The notes beneath the pieces are model-generated. The model saw only the letters and a list, made by a program, of their open reading frames with translations. It searched no databases and had not been told where the DNA came from. The position numbers and the translations under genes are program-made. Positions 37,810 through 50,069 of a stretch of DNA of 64,000 bases are shown in pieces (position 1 is the stretch's first letter; each line of letters starts with the position of its first letter). The stretch spans positions 682,001-746,000 of the forward strand of contig JAQGDQ010000002.1 in the NCBI GenBank assembly GCA_030141605.1, given 5' to 3'. The stretch comes from Tubiluchus corallicola. Lineage: Eukaryota; Priapulida; Priapulimorpha; Priapulimorphida; Tubiluchidae.

Positions 37810-40800
37810 CTAGAGACCGACGTCGACCTGCTATCATCGCAAGTCGACGGTCGTTCTAGCTCTCAAAATACTGGACAAGGGAAAACGCTTTGAGATCCTA
37901 CAGCCATTGCGATGATGATGGTGAAGACTGGTAATTACACAACGACAATGGTAGGCGTTGAATGCAGCGAAGACGATAATGATGCTAGTGATGACAATTA
38001 TGACAATGATGAGCCTATAACTTGTTCTCAGGAAAAGGAAAGTCTAAGGAAATCGAGTAGTCTTATACGGCCTTCTTTTGTGTAAAAGTTGTTATCGCTT
38101 CTTTGCTCCAATGTAGGTGTACTATAAATTTGTAATGCATGTAGGTACACGATTGTTCAGACAATCTGTTACAGGTAGTATAATTATTATGTCTGTATCT
38201 TTGAACAGGTATCTATGTCGTATTTTTGAACAGTAATTGCTTACATACCTTTTTCGTTTAGCTGTAGTGCCTAATGAGAATGTGGTTGCAGAAACAAGCA
38301 ATTAATGCCAATTGTTTGCAAAATATGAATTTTAAGTTTTCATATTTTCCTTTGATTACGTTGGACCAAAATGCGCCATTGTGATTAACAGGATTGCTTT
38401 GTACGGGTTTGCTGGCTCCCGATTTTTTTCGAACATTAATTCTATCGAAGCAAGTTGTGATTGTTATTTCGAACTTGCCACCGTTAAACTTAAAGCAATT
38501 TTCGCGACACTTGGAAAACATTCTCTTCTAGATTTTGTATTTTGTCTCTTGAGTGTTGTATGTGAAAATCTACATACATATATATAAAATTTACTCACGT
38601 TTGACTGATGTTATTATTATCAGCAGTCTGTGAGGCCATGCTTAGTAAAAACATGCCTTATAATTGTTTTTCTCTCACGCCGCTAAGAATTAAATATTCA
38701 TGTAGCAAAATCGTAATAGAGAAGAACAAGCACATAAAGAAAAGCTAATAGCTAGACAAAGCGCCATTTTCTAAATATTAAACACGTCAATTCTGGAGAA
38801 AACCTTCAATTCGAAAGATATAAATTCCTGCTTTAGAATGCGAAATTTCTTCTCTCTTCCTCTTTATTGAATATAGAAACATAATAAGTGTTCATTTTGC
38901 AACATTAATCGTTGTGCCAGTAATTTCGTTGTTAGCACTCTCCACATGTACAAAGTGTAAAACTGCTTGAATTGTGTAGTGAAATTTGACGATGTTGTTT
39001 TATTACCCAGTATACTGTGTGATTTTACGATGCATATCATTTATTCTAATTATGCTAAGTAGATAGAAGTTTCCGAACTACGTCTGTAACGCCGTTAAGA
39101 AACTGTAATGCAATCCATAACAGCCCAAAGAGTTAAGCAGCACTCACATGAGAGCAATGAAGGATACGGTAACGTTAGCGACGTTCTTAGTTTGCGCTTT
39201 ACAAGATAAGTAATCGATTGTAATGGATTCTGATGAACTGTGGATTTATAGATTTCAACAAGGCCTTCATGCATATTACAACGGCTAAAATTGTCTTATA
39301 GTTATCATCTCCACCGTAACTATTTCATATTGTTCGAATTTGCGTTACAGTAGCATTGAATTTACATTTACAACATTTATCAGTGCGGTTTGTTTATGTT
39401 ATGCATTTACGTATTAGTTTCATAAAAAAGTTCCACAGCATTCATTTCACACTGAATGTATCCTTATAAGCCTTCACTTTTTGTTTCACATCAAAGAAAT
39501 TACAGCATTAATATCAGCTTCAATTAAATTTTATCATTATTGATTTGACTACGAAGCGCATCTTTAGATATGATGTGTTACTTGAGTAGTAACATACATC
39601 TGACTAAAGCCGTTATATTATTACACTAGAGGCACCAACTGCGTTTCAAAGCAAAATTATTTAGTAAGGACAGGGGCGGAGTGGAATTGTTTGAAGCCGT
39701 CAAAGGACGCATGAAACTGTTTGAACATGTATTGAAACCCAAGAAAATTGGTGGTCAAACAAACAAAAGGTGGGCATAACTGTGTATATTCATGTGATGT
39801 GTATGTAGCTGCGGCAGCAGACGAAGTTCAGGGCCGCAGAAATACGACGAGTCGTTCACATTCACACGGCGACAGTGCGCCGTGTATTAAATTAAATTGT
39901 GTATAAGATAGCAAAACCTATTCGCTGTCCAAAATCGCTGTGGAACGTGGATGCTAAATGCTCATCTATCTGTATTGAAACTCGTGGTAGATTAATCGGC
40001 TGGGCGTCTAGTTTGTGTATTTCTCGAACCAGTGTTACAATACAAGCAGTTCGAATCATCCCGCAAGCTAGACGTCCGGTATCCGCAGTGCTTTGCTGTC
40101 GCCGTTTTGACCAGTGACTTAACAATGCATAGTCGCCAGGTAGTATAAACAGCTTAAGTATACCATATTGCTAGAAGGCATAGTGCAATGGAGCGGTACA
40201 TGTAAGCCCATAAATCGCGTGAATGTGAACAAATCCTTAGGTTAATGTAGTAAGCGTCTTGTTGTGTGCTCATATGATTGGGTGATTATGCTGAGAACTC
40301 GTCACGTGTGTAAATCAAGTTGTCAAATAAAGAGAACGTGATCCATAATCAATGAAGCCAGAATGATGGTCGTTAATCTAAGTTAGTGACATCCCCCGCC
40401 GCCAGGGAGTCCCACAGGATCTCATTATCAGCAACCTGAATGTTTGTCAGCCGCATTTACATTATCGACAAAAATACACACGCCTCTAATTACCTATGTC
40501 TTCCAGTTTCTATGAACTAAAACCATGGGCTATTTTTAACTTTCTCCTTCTTTATAAAGACATAGTACTTATATGTAAAAAAGCTACCTACACAACTATT
40601 TTTTCTAGATAATTACTAATAACTTCCAACCCGCGATTTATCAGAAATATTTTTATTTTGTTCTGGTAGAAACAATACTATATTTAGTGTACGATGATCA
40701 GTACCATATTTTAATAAACATGCTATATTCTAAAATAAGGCGATGTAAGTTCTGGTGCTGTAAGTGTAAAAATTCTACTTCTAAATGACGTAGGCCTAAT

Positions 40801-42569
40801 AAAAATGAAAAACATTGTAATTGGTTTTAAATTTGCATTGGCGCAAAACTTTCACAGGAAGTAACGTGGAAATTCCATATACACCGTGTGAGAGAGGCAG
40901 GTTGGAATATATCCTATCAGCATTTTAAAAAATATCTATAATCCGTATTACGAATATCAACGCTAAACTTGACGAACATTAACAAATTTTACGACGACGG
41001 TGATGGCATCGGCAATAAGGATGACTGTTAGCTTAGCACTAAAATTGACGTCTAACATAATGTCAATCATTTTCGTTCACTGCCCGATCATCGTGCAAGT
41101 TATTTCACAGCCTTGCAGAGCTTACTTAATGCTGGTACGTTCGGGACATTTAGCTACAGCTGCGTCTAATACTGTTATGCTCAATTTTTCATTAGTTAGG
41201 GGGAGAAATATTGGTCTCGTTCTAGATTTTATTATTGTCAATTGAAATTGCAAATGAATTAGTGGAAATATACAGTCTAGTTTCATTAATAGGAAGAAAT
41301 GCACAACGTGGATGCTATGTCTATGAGGTGCTGATTAAACCATTTTGCAATCAAGAGAATACGCAGTTTAGTTTAGTTTAGGGCTTTGCAAGTTAGATAA
41401 ACAACTACTTCGTTGACTTTAAAAAAGGACAAATTAATCTAATTAGCTTAGGCCGATCATATGACGCTGCTTTAATGTTCGCAAAAGTCAAATGGCGTAC
41501 CTGAACAGCCTTGAACTACTTGAACACTCGTAGAAATCCCATATTTAAGCAAAACGTTTTCAGAATTTTTCAGGCAAAATGTTTTCTTTTCTGGCCAGTT
41601 TTTATAAACTTTAATGAGATCCACACGGTCAAAATTAATTCAAATGTGGTCAAAATTTGTATTATGCATCAATGAAATATTTGTTAATTTTACGCTATTT
41701 TTCTGATCATGTTATTTAGTTTATTAAAGACAGTTGTTATCCAGCGTGAGCTGCTGTCCCGAATGCCGCTCAGCGTGTTTACGTCACAACGGAGGCGGAG
41801 CGATAGACCAGTATACCTGATGCCTGCATGCATTATTCTTTAGCGTATTTTCTGACAGTATTTATGACCAAAACTAGAAATTCAAAAGAATGTTGCTGTA
41901 CATTTTCTTGGATTTAGGCATAAGTATATGTCTGCACGTCAAAGTGAACACGAACAGCGGAATGAGTAGAAATTGTGTAGGAGTAACAAAATAGGAGAAC
42001 CAACGAAATGAAATTACATAAAAATGACCACAAGAAATTGAACTGTAATTGCCAGTGTCCCAAGCAGTTTGAAAAATCAAAATTTCGCGAATAAAATAGT
42101 TCGTAATGGTATCTGGGTACAAGTCAAAACATAAAATTTAAATTGAAAAACAAAATCATAATAAGAAATTTTCTATCAAAAGCAGTCTAATAATACAATA
42201 CAAACAGTACAATAATCTAATACAAACATCACAATATATAGTTTTGCAAGAAAAACAAGCTCGCGAGATTAATGTTAATGCTTGACTTGATGCCATATAA
42301 GCGTCAAATTCAAGTTAGGAACGAAGCAGATCTGCCAAGAGAAACGTAAGATTAAAATTCAAAGTAATTTAGGATTGAATGGATTTAAACTAAGTCTGAT
42401 CCGATGCAATACTCAGGCGAAATATGATGGCCAATGAAGAAATGCTGCACGAAAAGGGCAGGCTTTCTTGAAAAAATTTACTATCCTTGTAAATCACTTT
42501 GAAACGTTCCTAAAGTGTGCTAAATAGTAAAGACATAACTAAATATAGTCTGATAGCAAAATATTTTAA
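37810..42569. other. Intergenic, no gene recognised
   Basis: It starts with the GPCR 3' flank, including a GATGATG-rich patch around 37900-38010. The 39660-40400 part is less AT-rich and ends near TTAGTGACATCCCCC, with AATAAA inside (near 40325). That could suit a solo LTR, but I found no matching partner or PBS. Open frames overlapping on both strands near 39890-40125 are not convincing. Confidence 0.45.
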
Positions 42570-42586
42570 GTAATTAATAGTTTCAG

Positions 42587-42882
42587 TGTTAGCTTTTTAA
42601 TTACATCACGTGACTATGCGAAAAAAAACAGTAAACAATCATTGGAAGGCTGTTTTCTGGTAATAACAAATCGTCAAAGTGTCGTTTCAACAACTGTAGA
42701 AAAGATTCCCTTAGGACAATGTATGTCTCAATGTCGCGATGATATTATGCCATGTGACAAAAAGGCGTGTTGGGCTCTAGACCCTTGGGCGTTGTTTACT
42801 AGTTTAACTGGTTGTCGTCCTAAATTTGGTCACATTTTACTGACTTGCCTTAAAGGAGTGTTGCATAAAAACTACAATACAG
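42587..42882 (+). CDS. Possible cysteine-rich coding exon, unassigned
   Basis: An open frame runs from 42570. An acceptor-like TTTCAG ends at 42586, and a strong donor CAG|GTAAGC follows 42882. The residues include CMSQCRDDIMPC, then KKACWALDPW and GCRPKFGHILLTC: six or more cysteines in about 50 residues, suggesting a secreted or extracellular domain. No family is recognised. It would end with one base of a split codon. Splicing to the acceptor at 44003 (just 5' of the SelW-like ATG) would meet a stop at once, so if it joins that gene it is upstream untranslated sequence. Other possibilities are an exon of an unseen gene, a pseudogene, or chance. Confidence 0.35.
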
Positions 42883-43350
42883 GTAAGCTTAAAACTATAT
42901 TTTTGTATTTGCAAACATGTTGTTATAAATAATAGTAAATTAGAAAATTTTTTCATTAAAAACACAGAGATAGTCAATTGCATTTAAGGTTGTTATTCAT
43001 TAACGCATCGCTGCACTTATAGATCAGCAAAATCCATGTATTCCTATCAAACGTTTAAAATGTTCGTAAAAAACGTAAATTCTGTTATTAACCTGAGAAA
43101 CTCAATTTATCCTGATATTTCACATTTGAATGGAAACTTTGGTCATTTGAATTAATTTTGGGTTTGTGATTATTTGAATGTTTAAAGATTCGTTCGGTTA
43201 TTCTTTTCGTACTCAGTTAATTGTTGTGTTTAGCAAACTTAAATCGGATTTACGTTAATAAATAATCTCATGGATATTACTGAGTGACAAAAATTAAATG
43301 GGTCAAATCGGACTGTACACCTGATTTAATGACTTGTTTGCCACTCGCTT

Positions 43351-43626
43351 TTAGTTACCTGGGTTTAGTGCTGGATTTATTATTTTACAATCACAGTGTC
43401 TGGCTTCGGTTTTCACCGCTCCATTGCACAAATTACAACCTGCTAAAATTTCATTGAGTTTCCAGTATACAAAAGCAGTTAGTTTGTGTATCATCGTATT
43501 ATTTTGTGATAACCCGTTAACCAAGCTTTTAATGGAGTGATAGTCTAAGTAAACTTTTATCCCTATGATCATTTTAACATAGGTTACCTGAGCACCCAAG
43601 ACAGCTTGACAAAGTAATTTAAGCAA
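43351..43626 (-). pseudogene. Decayed BEL/Pao RNase H fragment
   Basis: The minus-strand frame (91 codons) reads AVLGAQVTYVK, then KVYLDYHSIKSLVNGLS, then a FVYWKLNEILAG-NLC segment. Its order and spacing match the RNase H/connection part of BEL/Pao pol, where a helix with LGAQL is followed by a YTDS-type strand and then FV-NRV-EI. The catalytic TDS is replaced (DYHS), and the downstream NPAD signature is degenerate. It is a small relic on the opposite strand and about 34 kb from the 7-9.8 kb element, so probably an independent insertion. Confidence 0.5.
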
Positions 43627-44002
43627 GTTTACTTTTTGTTGTAGGTCATTAACATTGATTTTTATTTAAAAACTAGTGAACATTAGACGAGTGAACATTT
43701 CAGACTTTTTGTAACCATGTCGGTTTTACGAGAGGAAATTTAATTCGCTTTCACGATTTGGTGACATTTACTAGTTTTCGGAGTGTTTGTTGTTCAATTA
43801 ATTTTAAATTGCTATGTTAACTTCATCCTTATCTTTGTTTTTGATTTACTTTGTAACAAGTACTTTTTATGATAAAATGTACTTGTGCTTAATATCGCAA
43901 TGAGTATTTTCAAATGCAAAAAGCTAATTGTCCTTATTTGTGAATAAGGACGAGGGCTTGAGAACAAGGTATGTTTTGTATTGTTGTTGTTTTTATTTAC
44001 AG

Positions 44003-44065
44003 ATTTTTGAACATTTCATTTCGTTGCTAACAAGCCGCAATGAAGTACGTTGTGGTAACCTACAG
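44003..44065 (+). CDS. SelW-like exon 1 (starts coding at 44040)
   Basis: The ATG at 44040 opens MKYVVVTY, the first beta strand. The exon ends in the middle of a Ser codon (AG) at donor GTAAGA. A plausible acceptor TTATTTACAG ends at 44002, so this exon may be preceded by an untranslated exon. It has an in-frame TGA just upstream of the ATG, which supports the start. Confidence 0.75.
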
Positions 44066-46768
44066 GTAAGACTTGAAGAATTATTGCCAATATAATATAG
44101 CACATTTTGCATCCCTTTTCTCAAATATTTACAAAAATGAAGCCTATATATGTATCAAAATGGATTATATTATAAAACCTTTTAAGGCAGTGTTATTGAA
44201 TGTGTAGTACATCCTAAAATCACGTCCCGGTGTACTGATAGTTTTGGTCAATAATACTTCATTTCCTAAGAAAGTCTGATATTAATCAAGCGTTCTTAAA
44301 TCTGATAACTTTACGAAGCTTTTTAAGAAAGTTCGTAAGTTAAGAAGCTTGATAAAGCGTATCTATGCGATTGTTCGTAGGAAAATGATGAATCTGGCCA
44401 TATTACACGCGGCACTTTGAAGATACCTTGTAGAGTTCATTGCCGTTTAACGAATTTTAATTTTTTGCTGAGCAAAAACCCACTTTGCAATTTTTAGCTT
44501 AATAGTTTTTAGAGCCATGTGCTATGTTATACTGATGACAATAGGCCTGTTAAAATTCCGATCGAGTTATTTTTAAAGCCATCGCGTGAAAATCTTTGCA
44601 AAAATAAAGCCTATTGATATGCGCTGTGAATAGTAAAAAATTCTAGCATGCGTGACACTGAACAGCTTATGTTATATGTTATATGAACAAATTTACATAT
44701 TTACAGATAATTTAGTGAATACTTACATAACAAAGAAATGTGGCAGATTGATGACATAGCTGTATGAACAAAATTAAGTACATGTGTATAATAATCAGTA
44801 ATATTCTGTACAATAATTAATAGCATAATTAAATTAATTGTCACTAAATTATTGGGAAGATATAAGCATCAACAGGCTTAATAAAATGATGTCTGTTTTA
44901 GGGCATTATGTTGTAACTATTAATCATCGTCGAATTAAGAAGGCTTCTTCGAATGAGTGTATAAATTCGTCAAATGACTGTATATACCTACGAGGCTTTT
45001 ACCTCGTTGAATTAAGACATTCTAGCATGAATGTCAGTCCGCCAGTAACCTTTGCTCTTTTCAGCTCGATAGAATAATGTCACATGTAATATGGACATTA
45101 CATGGATATTACATTACATTAATATGTACAGTAATAGCTTACTGCACATTCCTCGTTAAGCTACTACCAGAACTGTAAGTTTTCAAACGTTTTTTACAGT
45201 GGTCACCTTGGCTACAAGAAAGATGTAAGTATGTTTTCGAATTTTCTGATCAGGGGAAATGGATTAATTTGTTGAAGACTTGAAATGAATGAAACTCGTC
45301 CAGAATTGTCACTGTTGCCACTGTTATTGACAGCTATCAATCGTCACTGTCACAGAAAATATGTTTGTTTGTAAACTATAATTGTTATTAAAAAGGTATG
45401 TTCTTCAGGGATGTTATTTACCGCAGAAGCAAACGGCTTTAATGAAGGCTAGTCAGCTTCGAATAGTATATACACGCAAAAATTTAAAGTAATCGGTTAC
45501 GTAAGCTTTTTGTGTACGAAATTATGCATACGTATACATACTGTAGGCTCTGTCTATAAGACTGATTGTTTGTTTGTGTCATGTTGCAGTCGAAACGTTT
45601 GGAAACGTGTTTTAAAAATTGTTTTCTTCTTCCATGCAGTATGAAGACTTGAAATGTAGACTGATGGATCATCCTCTTGTGAAAGGTCATTTAATTATGG
45701 TAAGGGAATTTCTCCAACCCTATTGGTTAAAGAGTTAAATTTAGTGCACATTTAATAAACAATTTATGTACATGCGCAAAATCTACTAACAATTGTCACT
45801 TATCAATATATGCAATACGTCCAGGCCACATTTTGTGTCCAGGACACAATTAACAGTTACCAATAACGATTTCATAAAAATGAACCAAATCATACTCAGA
45901 ATGTCATTGTGACCTGTTTCTCATCACAATCATTACCGACAATCAAAAACGTATGAAAATGTACACAAATCGTTGCTACTCACGTGTTTTTGTTAGTTGT
46001 TCATTCAAATTTGAAACACGAGTAAAACTGTATTCATACTATCATTCTCACACTAACAACTATTACGTTTCGATATTCACACTACACAATATCGTAAATC
46101 CCCTAACAATGGATCAAAACATCAGTATATCATTTCGGGTTAACAATTAACTGCCGCAATTAACGTTTGATATGTTAATGAAGCTAATTGTGCAAAAAAA
46201 TTAGCTCGCACGAGGCTATTAGCTAAAACACATTTGCACCACCACTTGACGCACACGTGTAGTTAGTCATAACGTACACGTTTTATCGTTTTATATTTTA
46301 TCTCTTTTTATTCATTGCATTGCCTTTTATTGTGTTGTGCGGATGTATTGCGCAGTACTAAAAATGAAAATAAATGTGGGAATTTCGAAGAAATGGAAAA
46401 TTATTCAGGCAAGCATATTAAAAGTCAAGGAAATAAATTACGTACGATTTGGTTAAATTAGATTGAAAGACGAGTCTTATTAGGCTAAGCGCAAACGATA
46501 TTATGTAGGAAGACGTGAGGGCAGATTTCATCGTGGTTTCAGTATGTCTAATAGACTAAGTCAACTTTCACTTTTGCAAAAATTCTTCCAGAAAATGAAA
46601 AACGTTTCTATTAGTAGTAATTTTAAAAGCAATATTTTTCTTAAAACGAACGATTTGGTGAACGATAACCTCGTTTAAGGGGTTGTGGTACTCGAGGACA
46701 CGGGACATTTCGAGTGGCTACCTTATCGTTTTGCTGTCAACGCGCGCACTTTCCACGTAGTGTATTGT

Positions 46769-46816
<48 letters not shown>

Positions 46817-48131
46817 CATAAAACTTTCCAGGCGTTAGGCAAGAATAGTAACGAATAACGAAAAGTTTTAGTTACTGTTACTGCAACGTCATTTTATCGC
46901 TGTTTACGTTTAAAAGGTCACTAAACACGGCTTTCGTTGGCTTCGAGTTTTGATTTTATAAGTGAAAAAATATTTTTTATAGCATATTTTCAATATATAT
47001 AAATAATAAATGAACGCCATTAACAGGAGAAGATTGAAACTCCATATATATATATATATATGTAGAAATATGACAAGGGATTTGGTTTTTTGACTAAATT
47101 AGTAACCAAGGCCTACTTTATACAAACTGCTTGTAAAATGTGGCAACTCACTTGCCTAGCTTTGGTTTTTTGTAAACAATTAAATTAATGAGTGAATAAG
47201 AAATTTCATTTTAAGGTCAAGATTTACAATTACCCACATAAAATAAATTGTTTTGAGTTTTTTTCATCTGCAAAATGCGCGTTATAGCAGCCGTATAGCG
47301 AACCGACCCCATTATAAAGGCATTTCGCTTGTTAATGCGTTTGAACGTCTGCTTTTCGTTATGTCATTTAATTAGTGCAATTAAAATGCGAAAGTCGGTT
47401 TATGTTCTTAGAACGTCTATCAACTTTCCTGTTTGCATTTTGTGCGTAAATGGGCAAGAAGAAAACCTTCAGTTGTTGCACAAGTTTTAATACAGGTATA
47501 CCTGCTGTTCTGTGCACATCAGTAAAATTAAATAACATAACTGAAAGCGATTTCAATTAGCAAATTCAAAGGAAGAATAAGAGGAAAGAGGTTCTTTATA
47601 ATGGTGGTCGGTTGTTTTAGATTCCTATGGAGAGCAACTGTCATCATTGCGATCTTTTTGAAGTTGATCTTGTTAACGTTGAACTGCTACATTCCAAGAA
47701 GGTACGTTTAGTTTTATAATTTTAAGTAATTAATATACTGTAGATTAATGAAAATTGAATAATCATGCTGAAATTACTGACATTCAGCAAACTGTTACCC
47801 TCCGTTGACGCTAGTTCGCGAAATGTAGGGTTTTATTATTGCCGTTTCTGCACACGCTTCACTTGCAATTTGATTTAAAATAAATCATTGTAAATTTTTA
47901 AGGTGTTGTGTTCAACAATTCATGGTGCCAGTTCCTGTCACGTTACACAAAAAACGAAGACTTTTAAACATTAAACATAAACAAAGATTTTTTAAAACCA
48001 CATTTTTATAAACATAATTCCAAGTAACAATGTCTAAATAAATTACAATTCTATTTTAGAATGGTGATGGTATGGTTGATACTTTGTCCAAGGTTGACAA
48101 GGTTGCTGAAGGTATCAAGGCGCACATGTGA
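44040..48131 (+). CDS. Selenoprotein W-family protein lacking the CxxU/CxxC motif
   Basis: Five exons (44040-44065, 45200-45224, 45640-45699, 47621-47701, 48060-48131) encode 87 residues and TGA, the usual length of SelW. Family marks are GYK after the first strand, YEDLK-RL in helix 1, LFEV, and HSKKNGDGMVDT before the C-terminal helix. SelW proteins are small cytosolic thioredoxin-fold proteins whose Cys-x-x-Sec (or Cys) follows strand 1. Here that site is Ser-Gly-His-Leu (SGHL), and the Ser codon is fixed by the exon 1/2 junction (AG|T). A CxxC (CHHC) instead sits directly before the DLFEV strand. The canonical redox site is therefore lost; use of the displaced CxxC is inference. A second copy of the last two exons follows at 50070-51868. 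Confidence 0.88.
45200..45224 (+). CDS. SelW-like micro-exon 2 (25 nt)
   Basis: The acceptor is TTTTTTACAG and the donor GTAAGT. The exon encodes the end of Ser plus GHLGYKKD, where SelW normally has Cys-Gly-Ala-Sec-Gly-Tyr-Lys. At only 25 nt it will be missed by most gene finders. It is phase 0 at the 3' end. Confidence 0.8.
45640..45699 (+). CDS. SelW-like exon 3 (helix 1 and strand 2)
   Basis: The exon is 20 codons, phase 0 at both ends, with acceptor TTCCATGCAG and donor GTAAGG. It encodes YEDLKCRLMDHPLVKGHLIM, matching the SelW helix pattern (aromatic, LK, RL/KL, then a hydrophobic strand). Because both ends are phase 0, it can splice in frame to either exon 4 copy. Confidence 0.8.
46769..46815 (+). 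repeat. (ATAC)n(AT)n microsatellite
   Basis: Short ATAC repeats run into about 18 AT units inside intron 3 of the SelW-like gene. A smaller AT tract lies at 47044-47061. Confidence 0.95.
47621..47701 (+). CDS. SelW-like exon 4, copy A, with CHHC motif
   Basis: The exon is 27 codons, phase 0 at both ends, with acceptor TTGTTTTAG and donor GTACGT. It encodes IPMESNCHHCDLFEVDLV followed by NVELLHSKK. LFEV and HSKK are SelW-family signatures. The CxxC occupies the place where SelW has the Thr-Gly-containing loop. Confidence 0.88.
48060..48131 (+). CDS. SelW-like exon 5, copy A (C-terminal helix)
   Basis: The exon is 23 codons plus TGA, with acceptor ATTTTAG. It encodes NGDGMVDTLSKVDKVAEGIK and ends AHM. 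The NGDG-DT-K pattern is the conserved SelW segment before the last helix. The stop is followed directly by ATG TAA and then, at 48148, a donor-like GTAAGA that could begin a 3' UTR intron. Confidence 0.88.
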   Translation, partial: NGDGMVDTLSKVDKVAEGIKAHM

Positions 48132-48575
48132 ATGTAAATAGCTGTCGGTAAGAAGGATGTACACTTTTTTAAAAAAATTACTTTGTGGATGAAGCTTTTC
48201 CAAAGTGTTCGTTTCACACATAGGAACTCCCAGCTAGTTTAAATACAGCGCGTACACAGATACACAGAAAGAGACTGCAAGCGTGAAATATTGATCAATA
48301 CTTCAAAAGTGTATCGCTAAAGTGCAACATGGCGCCCACAGTTTGCTCCACAAATTCGCAATTTGCAATTATTTCTCCACGATAAAGCCACGTAAAAAAG
48401 AATGGTACAAGTAAACAAAGTTTTAAAAGCAGTTTTTTCTAAAAGAATGCGAAAAGAAACTGTTACTGGTTTATTAATGTTTTCATACTGTATTTGGAAA
48501 AAATGTTGTTTTATTCAAGACTAAGAATGCTTTTTCAATAGAAACGTTGTCACGCTTAGTACTTAAGCAAATATA

Positions 48576-48737
48576 ATGGCTGAAATGCAAGACGTTACTT
48601 CACGCATTTCTTCGCTTATTAGTTATGCTAACAGAAAAGCATTGAAACTGACTGACAGCTTTTCTGGTTCAAATAAAGACACTCTCAACTCTATCAAGGG
48701 CTTAGAAACCAATTTTGACGTAGATGAAAACCTGTAA
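48576..48737 (+). CDS. Small ORF between the two SelW-like exon pairs (53 aa)
   Basis: The ATG at 48576 opens 53 codons (MAEMQDVTSRISS ... NFDVDENL) ending TAA, with AATAAA four bases after the stop (48741-48746). The composition is polar and helical, without a signal or membrane segment. No family is recognised. It lies in the interval between exon 5 copy A and exon 4 copy B. It could be a small gene, a retrocopy fragment or chance. Confidence 0.25.
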   Translation: MAEMQDVTSRISSLISYANRKALKLTDSFSGSNKDTLNSIKGLETNFDVDENL

Positions 48738-49251
48738 CGGAATAAAGTGAAATCAAAAATACAAAGTAGTCCTTTAAACGGTTACAAGATGCGTAGTAGG
48801 TTTACTATTATCGGCTCTCATTTGAGTTATCTTCAGCCACTGTGATGACATTTCAACAGTAATCACTATAATTTTTAACTTTTTCAGGATCATCGTTCTT
48901 GAGAACGTGTATCCAACAGCGCTATTACGACATTTTTGAAGTGATGTGATGTTTAGTAATGACAGCAGTTTCTTAGTCAATTCATATTACTACGTCTTGG
49001 CTTCCTCAATGAGAGTATTGAAGCAAAGCGGGAAGCATTTCTCTACTTGAAGATAGGGAAGCTCGGGCGGTGCAGAAGAATTTAAATACTTTAGCTTTTT
49101 AACATGTAAAAACAAAAATCCTTACAACTGATTGTATAATTCCCAGTACTGCCTGTTAACTTCTACCTCGTTATTTCAGTTAGCCAAATAACACCGAATA
49201 GTTTATTTTTATGGAATTTCTAACCTATGTTTATTAATTTTGTTTTTGTAG

Positions 49252-49365
49252 ATCGATAGTATAATAGAAAGTATGTATGCTCGGATTAGTCAGTTATTGA
49301 TCAGTTCATCATGCATCCGTTCTTGTAATGTGTATTTCTAATAAAAATGTTAATGTAGTATTAAA
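49252..49365 (+). other. Candidate 3' UTR terminal exon of the SelW-like gene (copy A)
   Basis: A pyrimidine-rich acceptor (TTTTGTTTTTGTAG) ends at 49251, and a polyadenylation signal AATAAA lies at 49340-49345. Joined to the donor at 48148 this would give a spliced 3' UTR. I looked for a SECIS quartet (ATGA...AA...GA) in it and saw none. Confidence 0.35.
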
Positions 49366-50069
49366 AATAGTCTTTCTCTTATCTTGATCTCTTATCTAAG
49401 ACTTGATATTTAAGTTAGGGATATTGGAAAGCCGAGTATACTAAGCCAACAGATGTACTGTGGCACTGCCCTCCCATGAAAAAGTAAGTCGGAACCAAAT
49501 GTTAGTTGCTGAGTTCAACTGCGTCTTGTAAATCTCACTAGCTATTGCAGAAATTTGTTCTATGATATAAATCAATCAATTCGCTGACAATACTCTCAAA
49601 GAGATGTTGTACTGAACTGTATTTGTTCACAGTTAAGAAAGTATCGCTTTAATTGTGGAGTTCGTACCACTGTATTGTGCCTTTATTGCTGCTATTTTGC
49701 TCAAACTTACCAACGCTCCAACACTGTTAACAGCTAGGAAGGAGCCTGTCGTTAAGATCATTGCGAAAAAATAACAGTAAAGAATAAAGAAACGCCCCAA
49801 GTTGTGTCAATTTTCTCCTTGCTTCTCTGATTAGATTTGTAATTAAGATAAACATATTGCGTAATTGTACTTAACTACAGATACTTTTTGCAAAATCTAT
49901 AACTCCATTGGATCGCTATTATTTGTAATGCAAGTTTAGCGTGTCTGTGGACAAGTCTCCCCTTCTCCGAATAAATTATTAAAGACTGATTGAAACATGG
50001 CAATAAAAAAAATTGAGTCCAAACGATCAGAGAGAGGACTAAATACCATTTTCTTGTGAACAATTTCAG

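Noticed and set aside
39660-40400. Solo LTR candidate
   Set aside because: It has an internal AATAAA and an ending resembling an LTR boundary, but no partner repeat, target-site duplication or PBS could be seen.
48129-48137. TGA of the SelW-like gene as a selenocysteine codon
   Set aside because: It lies at the C terminus, outside the family's redox site, and would add only two residues. Without a SECIS element the plain stop is more likely.
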